From contig NC_080690.1 in NCBI RefSeq assembly GCF_030445035.2, positions 33,444,796 to 33,508,795 on the forward strand: a stretch of DNA of 64,000 nt, given 5' to 3'. The translations under genes and the position numbers were made by a program. This stretch comes from Dasypus novemcinctus. Taxonomy: Eukaryota; Chordata; Mammalia; Cingulata; Dasypodidae. The notes beneath the pieces are model-generated. The model was not told where the DNA came from, did no database searches, and worked only from the letters and a program-made list of their open reading frames with translations. Position 1 is the first letter of the stretch. Each line of letters opens with the position of its first letter. Positions 13,901 to 25,001 of the stretch are shown here, piece after piece.

Positions 13901-16900
13901 AGTGAAGGCCAAAGGTTTGAAAGCAATGTGGAAGGAAGTTGAGGTGGCACAAGAAACCAAGTGTGGCCAGCTTAGGCAGGGAGTGGGCTCTGACTTTGGC
14001 TGTACTCCCCTGGCACCCAGCCTGGTCCTTGGGGCACTAGAGGGCCTTGAATGCCAGCCAACTGATAAATGAAATTATATTCTCAGTAGTCTTCCAATTG
14101 GGCAGAGAACATGAGGGATCTCTGAGTCCCTCTCACCTCCAATACACTTTGACTTTTTATACTTTCTTAACTGAGGCAATGGCACAACACTGTGACATCC
14201 TTAAAACAGAGGAAAATGGAAGCTTCAAAAAAAGGGAAAAAAGCCCTTAGAGTGAATACTCCAAATTCTGAAGCATTGCACTGACAATTTGATAAGAAGT
14301 GTCAGACCTCTAAGATCTGTTCCTGACGTGAGGATTCCTAATTAAATCCTCTGACTTCTCTAAACCCCTTCATGGATTCCTTCTCACTGAAGACCTGGTG
14401 GCACTTTCAGGCCACCTAGGACCCCACTCAGGATGTGATCTAGTATCCAAGACCACTCACATTTCCAGGAACTGAGACCCAGATGTCTCAGTTACTCTCT
14501 TTGGCACTCCCAAGTTGGAAACCTAGCTCCACCAAGCACAGAGTATTCCTGGGTGTGTGGAGATTAACAAGTTAACTTCTGAACAGTGTGCACAGTCCTC
14601 TGAGTGAAAGGAGCTGAGAATTATAAATCTTAGTGCTATGGCTACTGTGAATATTATTTTTGCCTGGGGCCTGGATATGGACTCTGTACCCGGGGCCAGT
14701 GCTCAATGTACGGGATCAGCATTCTCAGCCTGGTTTCCACTGCATCCCTCAGGAACTGGTCTGTCTTCCTCTTCCTGGAAGAGGGAAAAGAAAACAGTGT
14801 GTCTCTGGATCAAAGGCATGGGCTCGGTGCTATCACTGTCTACTCAGCCCTAGGGAGGCAGGTCCCACCAGCTCCTAATGCTGGCCTGACTAAAGCTGCC
14901 AGAGACAGGGTGCTGGGTTTCAGCCCCCACAGAGCAGCAAGGCTGCTCAATTCCACACTCTTCTGGCTCTGCCTGGATTGGTCTCCTGGGGACAGCTGGT
15001 GGGGCCTGAGTTCCCTGCTCCTTAGCTGCCACCCTGAGCAAAAACACCATGGAACTCACTCTGCCTGGCCCAGCTGTACCAGCTTCTGCTCCTCTTCCAG
15101 CACACGGTTGAGCCGAGCGTTGCACTGGGTCACAAAATGCAGTATCAGCTCACTGCCATCATTCCCAAACATGCTGGCTGCTGCACTGGAGAGACCCAGA
15201 GACTGCAAAAGGGGACAGAGGCAGAAAAGTGGTAGACAAGTGTGGCAGACATTTGTCACTTGGTCATCATTAGTGTCTTTTCTATTAACAGCATTGGCTT
15301 TTCAGTGTGTCACCCCCACTCCTCACTCTTGGTCCATGTGATATGGGTGAAGCTGACTGACCACTGGTCCCTCCAGAACCTAACAAGCCCCTTGGTGTAT
15401 GTGGAAAGCATGGGAACCAGGCTCAGCTAACTGGAGTTCACAGTGACTTGGATGGACACATGCCCAGGTCCTGATCTAAAGAGTCCACCTCGAGGCTTCG
15501 CTAGCACTAATGGAAAAGAGGTGCTCCCTTCCCGCTGGGGATGCTGAGCCATATTCAGTCCTGCATGGGAAGTGCCTGCTGAGAATAAAGCTCCCAGAGA
15601 GCAAATCACAGCAGAGATGACAAAAAGAGAGTTTCTGGCAGCATGGTCTGAGAATACCGCACAGAGCTTCTAGACTTTTCTGTTATTAAATGAGCCAAAC
15701 ATTTCCTTTCTTGATTTAAGCCAGTTAGAATTGGGCTCCTACCACTTGCAACCTAAAAAGTCCTAACAAATACAACAAAGAGCTTGCTAAGAGAGAAAGA
15801 CTTCAAAGAGCACTCATAACTCTCTTCCTGAGCAAGTCACTTCACCCAAATCTCTTGGGAATTGGGTATCTCAGTTACGTCAAACAAAAAGAAACAACCT
15901 TTTGGGAAGTGGATGTGGCTCAAGTGATAGGGCTTCTGCCTACCATATGGGAGGACCCAGGTTTGATCCCTAGAGCCTCCTGGTAAAAAAAAAGAAAAAG
16001 AGAAAAGCGTGACTGCATGGCGAGCCAGTGCCCATGTAGCAAGCCAAGTGCCCACGCAGCAAGCCGAGTGCCCACACAAGTGAATCACACAGCTAGATGA
16101 CGACATGACAAAAAAAGAGACAAAGAGAAGAGTCAAGGTGAAGTGCAGCAGAGACGAGGGGACTGAGGTGACACAATTGACAGGGAACCTCTCTCCACAT
16201 CAGAGTTCCCCAGGATCGAATCCTGGTGAACCCTAAAGGAGAAAGACGAAAAGAGAAGACAAAAAGAGAAATAGATACAGAAGATCACACAGTGAATGGA
16301 CACAGCAAAAACAGCAGGGCAGGGGATGAAGAAAAAAATAAAGATAAGGAACAGCTCAGAGGTAAAAAAAACTGGTAAAGGACAGTCTCATTGATAATTT
16401 AAACCCAGGCTGGTCTGACCACAAAATTCATGCATTTTCCACTGGTTTGCTGGTTTGGCTGAAGGGAAAATTCATAATAGGAGAAAAAAAAAAAAAAAAA
16501 GAAACAACCTTTTCTTAATGAGGTTTCAAGGAATTAACAAATCCACCAAGGCTTTTCTATTCCTGATACATAGCAATCACCGAGCAGCTACTGGAGACAG
16601 AACCCTGACAGCAGGGGCAGGGGGCAAGAAGGGAACAAAAAAATAACCCAATCCAAATACGCATTGTTAAGAGTGGGGAAACCACCTCTCTTTTGGGGGA
16701 TGTTGTGCATGGATTTTCTGGAGGGCAATTTGGCAATACTGACAACAGCAGAGTTGCGGCAGCAATACTCACTTCGCTAATTCACATCACACATACCCTC
16801 TGAGTCCTCACAAGTTTATCAAGTAGGTAGACATTTTACAGATGAGGAAACCGAGGCTTAGAGATAAAGCTAACCATCTTGTTACACTGCCTCCAAGATG

Positions 16901-19900
16901 TGACAAGAACCTCAAAAATACATGTATTCTTTGAGCCAGTTATTAAATTATTGCCGCTTAGCTCCAAACCTATCCTTTTATATTCTGCTTTGTGATGCAG
17001 GGTCTGGGACTTGGCAAAAAGCATTTCTGGCTCCAGGTTAAGCTCTGTTAACAGGGTTACCAGGGGGAGACTGCAAGGCTGGAGGAGGAAAAAGGGACTG
17101 GCTTCTCCCTGTTTGTCTCCTGTCTGCTTGTATGAACATCACCCCAGCCATGCTTCTTCACCCCAGCAGCAGCAGGGCTCGCCCACAGCAGCAGCTGAAT
17201 CCAATTTGCAGTTTTTCTGAAATTTACAGAACCAGATTCATCAAGCAACCCACCTTTCTCCACCCTCCTCCCCTGCCCCCATTTGCCAACACCTGCTGGT
17301 CAGGGCCCTGCCTAAGATCTGGATGCCAGCCCCAGGGAACTTTTCCTCCAAACTTTAAGAGACCAGCACCGACTGAGTAGCACCTCATAGGTCTGAGTTT
17401 CACCTCCGTGGGGATTCTTCTCCAAGCTTTTGATAATTCCAACTCTTCCCCTTTGCCCTAAGCCCAGAGGATGGGAGTGCTTCCCACAGTTGCTTCATGA
17501 TACCTTAGAGTTTAACTTTTATCTTTTCAGTCACCTGGTTGCCAACATTATACCTAGTTAACATTTTTTTTTGTACTAAATTCTCTCTATTCAAATAATT
17601 AGTGTGGGGGTTTTGCCTGTTTCATGTGTCTTCATCCTTACCCTTACCCTTGTTTCTGCAGTCTTCTCATAAGTGTTCAAACATGCTCAAACTTCCAGCC
17701 CATCTCCCTTCTTGACAGTCAAGTGCCTCAAAGGAGCTATCTACTTTCACTCTTTCTACTTCCTCACCTTCCCACTTGCCTCCATGCTCACTGCCATCTC
17801 TCCTGGATGACTGGCAACAGCTCCCAATGACTCTCTGTACCTCCAATCCATTTTTACATCCAGCAGCCAAAGTGATCTTTTATGAAATACCAAATTTAAG
17901 CCCATATTTTCAAATACTCTTGGAATACAATCCTAAATTCTTAACATGACCTTCAGGGCCTTGCCTGATTTGGCCTCAACTAGTCTTTCTCCAGGCTTAC
18001 TCATCACAAGATTCCCTTCCCTGATACTCTCCACTCTGTACAATGGCTTTCTCTGGTGCTTCTACTATACCATGATTCTTTCCACTTTGTTATGGCTGTT
18101 TCTCTATCCGGACCTGCCCATTCCTCCCCCAAAGGAAGGAAAGCCTACTCAGTCCTCAGGTCACAGGGAAATGGATGTGGCTCAAGCAATTGGGCTCCCA
18201 TCTACCATATAGGAGGTCCAGGGTTCGATACCCAGGGCCTCCTGGGGAAGTCAAGCTTGTCTGTGTAGTGAGCTGGTCCATGAGGAGTGCTGCCGCATGC
18301 GGAGAGCTGATGCAGCAAGATGACGCAACAAAAAGATACACAGAGGAAAGACAATAAGAGACGCAGCAGACCAGGGAGCTGAGGTGGCGCAAGAGAATGA
18401 TCACCTCTCTCCCACTCCGGAGGTCCCAGGATTGGTTCCTGGAGCTGCCTAATGAGAATATAAGCAGACAGAGAAGAACACATAACGAATGTCACAGAGA
18501 GCAGACAATGGAGGGAGGGGGAGAAATAAATAAATCTTAAAAAACAAAAAAATCCTCAAGAGCCTTTCCTGGCCACTCACCCAAACCCACTCCTTATTAG
18601 ACCAGGTCCCTCCATTATATGTCCCAAAGCACCTTTTCTTGATAGCCCTTATCACATTTTCTGAGTCTATATTTGATTACTGATGCTAGCCTGGAGCTCA
18701 CGAAAGGCAGGAACTGAGTCCACCTGACCATTATGATGTTCTGAGGACCAGCATAGGCCTAGAACACACTCTCTGGTCAATAAATATTTAAAGTAAATGA
18801 TTAATAAATGAAAAGTTTAAAAAATGTTTGAAAGAATAGGCACTAAAATGTTCATAGTAGGATCCTTAGTGGGATCACAGATGATTTTTACATTCTTTTA
18901 TATATTGTACAGTTCAAAGTTTTCACAATGAGCAGACAACGGAATTGTAGAGCATACACATTCACTTATATAACTTCTATCACCAGCTGTGCTCTTGAGA
19001 GAGAGTGGGAGAAGACAAAAGAAATAAAGTAAAGCAGCAAACTTTCCCATTGTCCCTTCCATGAGCAGATGCCCTGTAATGAGCTTGGGATGGAAGACAT
19101 GAATCTGCAATTCCCTTAGTGTCTGTTCTCACAGACCTCTCGTGGGATGAGTCTCTGTCTGCGCTGGGTGAGTCCTTTTTATCACAACGGCCTACACACG
19201 AGCCTATTACTTAATCTAAAGCAGCGGGAAGAACAGCTGACTGTTGGACTTACTGAGAAACAATCACTTGTTGGTCTCCAAAGTGGTGCCTTCCTGGGGG
19301 GTTTCAAACAACGTATTTCATCAATTCTGAGAGACACCTATTTTTTTCCATTTTAAAAAAAGTGTGAATTGTACAATCAATGATGTGCCATAGTTTAATA
19401 GATAACATTCTTTTCCTTATTAGTAATGCATAAAATAATGCTGTTTCTTAAAACTGATAGCATCTTTTTAATGGTGTTTCTTAAAACCGATGGCATAAAA
19501 TATGGTGGTTGGATCACAGACAATTCCTGCCTAAAAGTTGCCTTTAGAATCTAACTCCCAAGAACAAACTCCATGGTATATTCCTTTTATATTAAATAAT
19601 AATAATAATAAAGCTATTTCCATGCTATTAGAGGGAAATAGCAAAACAAAACCCTAAAGCCCTCAGAGCTGAGTTGGAAGAAAGCACCACTGCCTGGTCT
19701 GACTGTCCTGGCTGGTCTTGGTCAGGCTTGGGCCACCCTTCCCTGCACACACCTGGGCACCTTCGGCGATGGCCTCTGCCGTCCACCCCTGGGCGGGTAC
19801 GAACTCCAGGGCTGCCGTCAGGATGCGGTGCTGGAGCTGCTCCTCACTCTCATGGTCCTCTTCTTCCTCGCCACCCTGGTCTGTGTACCTGAGACCAGCC

Positions 19901-22900
19901 CCGAGAGAGACATGGGGACAGAGCCAGGCACACCTTCTCTCTCAGCCTACTGCCTGGCCAGCGGAATGTGCCTGGCCAGAAACCAGATGCTCCAAGTCTC
20001 TTCTAAGCACCTGCCAGAAGGACATTTACTGTTGTGTCAGGATTGACGTTTTAACGCCAACAGAGTAGACATGATCTCATCCTTCCTCTCCCAGATAGTC
20101 ACTGAAAGAAGGGATTCAGGGGGCAGGGAAGCCACGTGACACAAAGGCAAGTGCTCCCCCGGCACCCTGGGTTTCCCTGCTTATGGCCCTCACCACGCAG
20201 TACCTAGATCAGGAGTTTTTAACCTTTTTTGTTCCATGGACCCCTTTGCCAATCAGGTGAAAACCACAGACTCCTTAGTAAGTCCACACTCATCACAGCC
20301 ACACCAACACATCCCCACAAGAAAAACGTTTTTAATTTAAATTCAAGCTCATTGACCCCTTTTAAGAACCCCTGACTTAGATGGTCCCTTTATCTGTATT
20401 TGCCCCAGACTGTAACTCTGTGAGGGCAAAGACTATGCTTATATTATTTACAGGGCCTGATACATTGTAGACACTCAAAAAATTCTGTTGAATTGAAAAG
20501 TACTTTAATCAAGATATCAGATAAATGACTAGGAATACTCTAACTTCAGGCCTAGAGAAACTTCTTAGCAGCAGCATTAAGAAGAAAAAACAGATATAAT
20601 GGAAATAAAAATATTATTACCTCTGGAGGGCAGTTTGGCCTCAAGCATTTATCCAAATGTTGAATGTGCATATCCTTTAACCAATGTTCCCATTTCTAAG
20701 GCAAGAATCACATACTTACATTGTTTTTCACACCAGCAAAGGGAACTTAATACTCATCAAAAAAGACAGGTTAAATAAATTTTGGCACAGCTATTTGCTG
20801 GAATATTATGCAGCCAATTAAAATAATATAAATTGTGAAAGAGTGAGGGGTAAAAAAAAACAGGTTCTGGGACAGCATGTGGAGTGTATGGTACAAGTAG
20901 TTAATTTATGATATACATTAATTTATATAGGAAATGGGCTTAGAGAACATCTAAAAGGATATTCACCAAAATGTAAGCCAGGTTATCTCTGGGTTTGTGG
21001 TTTCTGGTAATTTTGCTTTATATTTATGTACTTCTTTATATTATTTAGATGTTTTAGAATGTCCAGGCTCCATTTCTATAAAAACAACAGGTTTTTTTCA
21101 AAGATGGCCTTGAAGACAATGGAGAGGGAGGAGGGGCGTGGAGAGGAGAGAGGAAGGGGAGGAAGAATAGAAACACCCACACACACCCAGAAATGGGCGG
21201 ACTGGGGTTCTGGTATTTACCTGGGAGGTGGACGAGAAGACTCTGGATTGGGCTCTCCTGCCCCCTCTGTTTCAGAGTGCTGCTGAGAAAAAGAGGGGGG
21301 AGGTTGCTGCTTCTGCCCGCCTGAAGATGTGAGTCGCAGAGCTGAAGCCTGAAAGGCACATGGCACCAGAGGTGGCCGGCAGCGGGACACTGTGACAGAA
21401 ATCAGGCAGGTCAGTTAGGCACACTTCACAGAGAAGAACCTTTGACACCCAGAGTGATACTAGGGTTGGGGAGGAAGAAAAGCAGGGTAGAGTCTACATT
21501 AGGACCACTTATCTGACCACTGAGTCCAACACAAAAATTCTCAGATAAATTGGCAACCTGTGAACATGGTGCGGCAGCAAAAGTGGTGAGCTGGAAAGAG
21601 AGGACTTGACTTCTAGGCCTGTTTACCATTTGTCAGCTCTGTGATAACTAGCAAATCATTCTCCTCCCTTCCAAGGGCATTATTTTAAGATTTGCAGATT
21701 AAGAGTAATAATTTCAACTTGCTCAATGGGAGGGTTGTAAAGCCCAAACAAAACATGAAAGTGCTTTGAAAACATTAAACATTTACATATTATGGCTAGA
21801 GCACTGGGCTAGAAATGAGAAGATCTGAGTCCTGACTCCCTCGCAGCTTCTCTGGAATCTCTGGACAGGACACTGATTTTTCAATAACTTTGGGAAATTT
21901 TCAGCCAATATTTTTTCTAGTATTTTTCCACCTCCTTTCTCTTTCTCTCTCCTTCTGTTACTTCCATTATGCATATGTTGGTTTGCTTAGTAGTGTCCCA
22001 CATTTCTCTGATGTTTGCTTCAATTTTCTTCATCTTAACTTCTATCAACCTATCTTCAAGTTCACTTATTCTTTCCTCTGCCAGTTCAAATCTGTTGATG
22101 CCTTCTAGTGAATTTTTAAAATGTTATTGTACTTTTCAACACATAATTTCCATTTTTAAAAATTTATTTCTATCTCTTTATTGATATTCTCTATATGATA
22201 TGACATTGTCATCAAACGTTTCTTTACTTTTTCCAACATCTGGCCTCTCTAAAAGACAAGTTCTGTTGTCTGCTTTTTTTCCCAGTGTATGGGTCAAATT
22301 TTCCTTCTTTGTATGCCTTGTAATTTTTTTGTCAAACACTGGACATCTTAGATAATATACTGTAGCAATGCTGGGTACTTATCCTCCCCTCAGGAGCTTG
22401 TTGATTGGTTTAGTGACTCCCTGGGTTATTTTAGTGAAGACTTTTTATCCTAGGTGTTCAAGGAGGGTATGCCTGTAGTCACCCTGGGATAACAGTGGTT
22501 TGGGTGGGATCTCTTCCTTTCTCTTTTCCTGACCACACTCAGTTGTTAAACTATTAATTACTATTTTCAACAATGCCCCAGGGCATAAGTTGCTCAACAA
22601 ACTAATCCCATCAAATTTTGACTCCTTTGAAGGAATATTTTCTGAGGTCAGTGTTTGATTTAAAACATATCTATTTATTAAGCAGTTTTACTGAGATATA
22701 TTCATATACCATACGATCTTTGTTCTGGCCTTAGGAACGTTCCTTCCAGCTGTCTTATTACTGTCCTCTCCTATAAACTAGCTGGTCTACTGTTCAGCCA
22801 GTATTTTGTATGTTCTGCCCAATTGCATTTCACTATGTAAACTGTTCTTGAGAGTGTGTTTAGGCTTGAATTTCTTTACTCTCTGTAGCAAACAGAAGTT

Positions 22901-24826
22901 CCTTTGGGAAGAGATTGGGAGCTATTTTAGGAGCTGAGTGTTGGGAGGGGGGAGGCTAAAGAATTAGGTAGGATTCTTTCCACTTGCCTCTACTGACATG
23001 AAACCACTACTTTATACAGGGGCAAGAGTGATCTCAGTGCACCACACCCAAGGCAGAGTCTCTGTTCCCTGAGTGGGCAGAAGGGAGTTTCCACTTCTCA
23101 ACTACACTTGGTGGGAAGGAATCCCTCCTTCTGTGTGCTAAGCCTTGTGTTCTGGCTGCAGCAGCCTACAGTGGGGAGGGAGGGAGCAGTCTTGGTTCAA
23201 ATGAAACACTCTCCCTTTCTTCCAGAAATCTTAGATGTTCTTACAGAAATGCTTCTTCATTTGCTGTTTGCCCTTGGGGCCATTTCCAGAGGCTTTAAGT
23301 GGTTTTTAAGAAAGTTTTCACAGTCTCCAGCTGATCATGCTGGAAATCAATTTACTCATAAGTATTATTTTTACCAAACCAATTTAGTTTGGAATTTTGT
23401 ATGAAAACAAAAGAAGGGCACTCATCTAATCTATGGAATAACTCAGGGAATAAATAATGGCTTCAAAAAAGAAACAGTGGGCAGGTGTAGCTTAGTGGTT
23501 GAATTCCTGCTTTGCATGTATGAGGTCCAGGGTTCAATCCCTGATATGGCCTTTAAAAAAAAAAGAGGGAAGCAGATGTGGTTCAATAGGTAGAATGTTT
23601 GCCTACCATATAGGAAGTCCAAGGGTTCAATACCCAGGGCCTCCTGGCTCATGTGGTGAGCTGACCCATGTGCAGTGCTGCTGCGTGCAAGGAGTGCTGG
23701 CCCACACAGGGATGCCCCCATGTAAAGATGCCCCCTGCACAAGGAGTGGCCCCTGTGCAAGGATAGCCGCCCCGCTCAAAACTGCAGGCTGCCCAGGAAT
23801 GGTGCCACACACACGAAGAGCTGATGCAGCAAGATGATGCAACAAAAGAGACACAGATCCCCAGTGCTACCAGATGAGAATACAAGCGGACACAGAAGAA
23901 CACACAGCGAATGGACACAGAGAACAGATGGGGCGGGGGGGGGGGGGGGGGGGGGCAATAAATAAATAAATCTTAAAAAAAAAAGAGAGAGAAGAAACAG
24001 AACAGTATGTGTAAAAACATCAATGTCTATTTACAGAAAAAAGACTGAGTCAAATATTCCTAAAAATTTGAAAGGAAGTGGGTAGATCTCAAAGTATGAT
24101 TGTGGAACCATTGCTGTTTGGAGAAATTTTGGGTGGACTACAAGATAATATTATTTCACTAGTTATATACTTATGTAAAGGAGTCAATGTATACATTCTA
24201 TTTATGGAATGTGATATCGACTTTCCATTTATGGCATGATAAATTTCTTCTGTAAATAAATGCCTATAAAAACTCAGATATATAGATAAAAATATTAAAT
24301 ATATAGTGATAGCTGATAAGAGGATACCACAGAATTAAAGTGTTGGAGAAATGATTGACATCTGGGAAATACTGGACTAGCTGCTCTGTGGAACCACTCT
24401 GTCACTGGAGTGGTTCTGGTCCAGGAATGGGCAATGGATCCGTAGAGTCCTAGTCTACCGGTTCTGCGACCGACGAGCTGTTTGTTGACCCTGGACACCC
24501 TCTGCCCTCTCTAGGGATGACAGGACCTGCCTCGCCGATCTTGTCCCTCACAGCTCGGGATGGGAGGCCCGAGCCCCTAAGGCGGTCGGTCAGGCCCGTG
24601 ACTGTCATGTCGGCGACCCCGCGACGATGCCCTTCACCTCACCTTGCTCGCGAGCCTACACGATGGCCCTTTCCACCCTGCGTCCGGCCGGCTCGGCCTC
24701 GCGCCCCCTCCCCACTCCTCCCCACTCTCCGCTCCCCGGCTCGGCCGCCCCCTCACCGGGCCAACACCGCAGCTGCAGGAGCCTCCAGCCCACCCGGCTC
24801 AAAGCCCCGGACACCGCCGCCGCCAT
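10955..24826 (-). CDS. COQ9: COQ9, mitochondrial ubiquinone biosynthesis protein; complete, 9 coding exons
   Basis: COQ9 is a matrix lipid-binding protein with a TetR-like helical fold. It presents the polyprenyl intermediate to the hydroxylase COQ7 and is part of the coenzyme Q synthome. Coding exons (minus): 24757-24826, 21221-21389, 19753-19888, 15060-15202, 14690-14774, 13033-13137, 11631-11786, 11319-11372, 10955-10990. They join in frame to 954 nt, 317 aa, against 318 aa in human. The N-terminus ([20 protein letters not shown]) is an Arg-rich amphipathic mitochondrial presequence. Exon 2 encodes a low-complexity Gln/Pro/Ser linker and exon 3 an acidic [10 protein letters not shown] stretch followed by the helical domain. 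Exon 7 begins FNWYTRR, the conserved Trp-Tyr patch implicated in COQ7 contact. The protein ends LNQRR. The frame is open throughout, so the gene looks functional. It shares a promoter with divergent CIAPIN1. Confidence 0.97.
11319..11372 (-). CDS. COQ9: COQ9 coding exon 8
   Basis: Acceptor CCTTCTAG; donor GTGAGT. 18 codons, [18 protein letters not shown]. Confidence 0.95.
11631..11786 (-). CDS. COQ9: COQ9 coding exon 7 (COQ7-contact patch)
   Basis: Acceptor CCTTTGCAG; donor GTAATT. 52 codons starting [20 protein letters not shown], the region of the conserved Trp-Tyr surface patch. Confidence 0.96.
11960..12065. mobile_element. MER5-like DNA transposon remnant
   Basis: CATCAGAATTACCTGGGAGA .. 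CTCAGGCTCAACCTCTGG resembles MER5-type hAT remnants. Upstream of COQ9 exon 7, in intron 6. Confidence 0.45.
13033..13137 (-). CDS. COQ9: COQ9 coding exon 6
   Basis: Acceptor CTTCTCAG; donor GTGAGT. Exactly 35 codons, [16 protein letters not shown] to HYAGDQSTD, phase 0 at both ends. Confidence 0.96.
14690..14774 (-). CDS. COQ9: COQ9 coding exon 5
   Basis: Acceptor CTTCCAG; donor GTACAG. It codes [18 protein letters not shown] through IPYIEHWPR. Confidence 0.96.
15060..15202 (-). CDS. COQ9: COQ9 coding exon 4
   Basis: Acceptor CTTTTGCAG; donor GTGAGT. It codes [20 protein letters not shown] to LVQLGQA; the following Glu codon is split. Confidence 0.96.
15904..16500 (+). mobile_element. Dimeric SINE carrying extra 3' sequence (candidate 3' transduction)
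   Basis: First tRNA-like unit near 15904-15985, second near 16152-16235 (B-box-like GGATCGAATCC). The usual SINE tail ends in an A-rich run near 16325-16345. About 135 bp of unrelated, MIR-like sequence and a second poly(A) (16484-16500) follow. Identical flanks GAAACAACCTTTT at 15891-15903 and 16501-16513 enclose the whole. COQ9 intron 3. Confidence 0.75.
16795..16880 (+). repeat. MIR SINE remnant
   Basis: CATTTTACAGATGAGGAAAC and CGAGGCTTAGAGA match the MIR core. Confidence 0.6.
17640..18810 (+). mobile_element. L2 LINE 3' remnant split by a SINE
   Basis: The left part has CTTCAGGGCCTTGCCTGATT and the right part TTATTAGACCAGG..GAACTGAGTCCACC..GGTCAATAAATATTT, in the order of the L2 3' end. 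The SINE at 18168-18552 lies inside. Confidence 0.6.
18168..18552 (+). mobile_element. Dimeric tRNA-derived SINE
   Basis: Head TGGCTCAAGCAATTGGG..GGTTCGATACC; second tRNA-like unit at about 18371-18450 (GGTGGCGCAAG..GGATTGGTTCC). A-rich tail. The short flank duplication TCCTCA is weak. Confidence 0.8.
19591..19612 (+). repeat. (AAT)n microsatellite
   Basis: About six AAT/ATA units within COQ9 intron 3. Confidence 0.7.
19753..19888 (-). CDS. COQ9: COQ9 coding exon 3
   Basis: Acceptor GGTCTCAG; donor GTGTGT. It codes [16 protein letters not shown] and then the first helices, ending AIAEGAQ. Confidence 0.95.
20210..20374 (-). mobile_element. Short hAT-like DNA transposon, copy 1
   Basis: Ends CAGGAGTTTTTAACC and AAGAACCCCTG are inverted repeats. 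8-bp flanks ACCTAGAT (20202-20209) and ACTTAGAT (20375-20382) differ by one base. Same family as 27996-28188 and 48476-48679. COQ9 intron 2. Confidence 0.7.
20600..21060 (+). mobile_element. L1 3'-end remnant
   Basis: GCTGGAATATTATGCAGCCA is diagnostic of the old L1 3' end. Confidence 0.6.
21221..21389 (-). CDS. COQ9: COQ9 coding exon 2 (linker)
   Basis: Acceptor TTCTGTCACAG; donor GTAAAT. It codes the Gln/Pro/Ser-rich linker including [20 protein letters not shown]. This is the least conserved exon compared with human. Confidence 0.94.
21620..21790 (+). repeat. MIR SINE remnant
   Basis: GTCAGCTCTGTGATAACTAG..GGGTTGTAAAGCCC..AAAGTGCTTTGAAAAC follows the MIR order. Confidence 0.5.
21880..22340. 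mobile_element. L1-derived sequence
   Basis: TTATGCATATGTTGGTTTGC..TCCCACATTTCTCTGA..TCTATCTCTTTATTGATATT matches a segment common in old L1/HAL1 elements. COQ9 intron 1. Confidence 0.55.
23478..23991 (+). mobile_element. Composite SINE: tRNA-Ala-like monomer plus full SINE in one insertion
   Basis: Monomer 23479-23551 resembles tRNA-Ala, with TGTAGCTTAGTGG, anticodon-loop TTTGCAT (TGC at 23513-23515) and GGGTTCAATCCC. A short A-run and a full SINE (about 23566-23985, with a 20+ bp poly(G) in its tail) follow. Outer flanks are AAGAAACAG at 23469-23477 and 23992-24000. COQ9 intron 1. Confidence 0.75.
24757..24826 (-). CDS. COQ9: COQ9 coding exon 1 (mitochondrial presequence)
   Basis: ATG at 24826-24824 in good context (A at -3, G at +4). 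Donor GTGAGG. 23 codons plus one base. Confidence 0.95.
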
Positions 24827-24830
24827 CTTG
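24820..24830 (-). promoter_or_regulatory. COQ9: YY1-type motif overlapping the COQ9 start codon
   Basis: The minus strand reads CAAGATGGCGG. The ATG of this YY1 consensus is the COQ9 initiation codon, so the binding site and the coding start are the same bases. Confidence 0.6.
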
Positions 24831-24899
24831 GAAGCGGGCACGCCTCTGCGGCGGCGCGGATGGTAGCGCGACGTGCAGCGCAGCGACCGCGGCACGGCC

Positions 24900-24907
24900 A
24901 CTTCCGG
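24900..24907. promoter_or_regulatory. ETS/GABP-type site
   Basis: ACTTCCGG (CCGGAAGT on the other strand), 74 bp upstream of the COQ9 start. Confidence 0.6.
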
Positions 24908-24919
24908 CCTCTTCTCGGG

Positions 24920-25001
24920 GCCGAAACCTCCCCCTCTCGCGAGAGGCACGAGCGTGGAGCCGGCGTCTGCGGAGAAGCCCGGAGCCAGCTGGGGAGGCAA
25001 G
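24920..25001 (+). other. CIAPIN1: CIAPIN1 non-coding exon 1 (approximate 5' end)
   Basis: A good donor, GAGGCAAG|GTGAGC, sits at 25001/25002 downstream of the bidirectional promoter. The next exon carries the ATG at 32717, so this exon would be entirely 5'UTR. The 5' limit is a guess. Confidence 0.6.
24933..24946. promoter_or_regulatory. 14-bp palindrome containing TCTCGCGAGA
   Basis: A perfect palindrome CCTCTCGCGAGAGG. The core TCTCGCGAGA is a known orientation-independent element of bidirectional CpG promoters. Confidence 0.75.

Noticed and set aside
23479-23551. Possible true tRNA-Ala gene
   Set aside because: Stem pairs are eroded, the B box is degenerate (GGTTCAATCC) and it sits inside a retroposed composite with target duplication.
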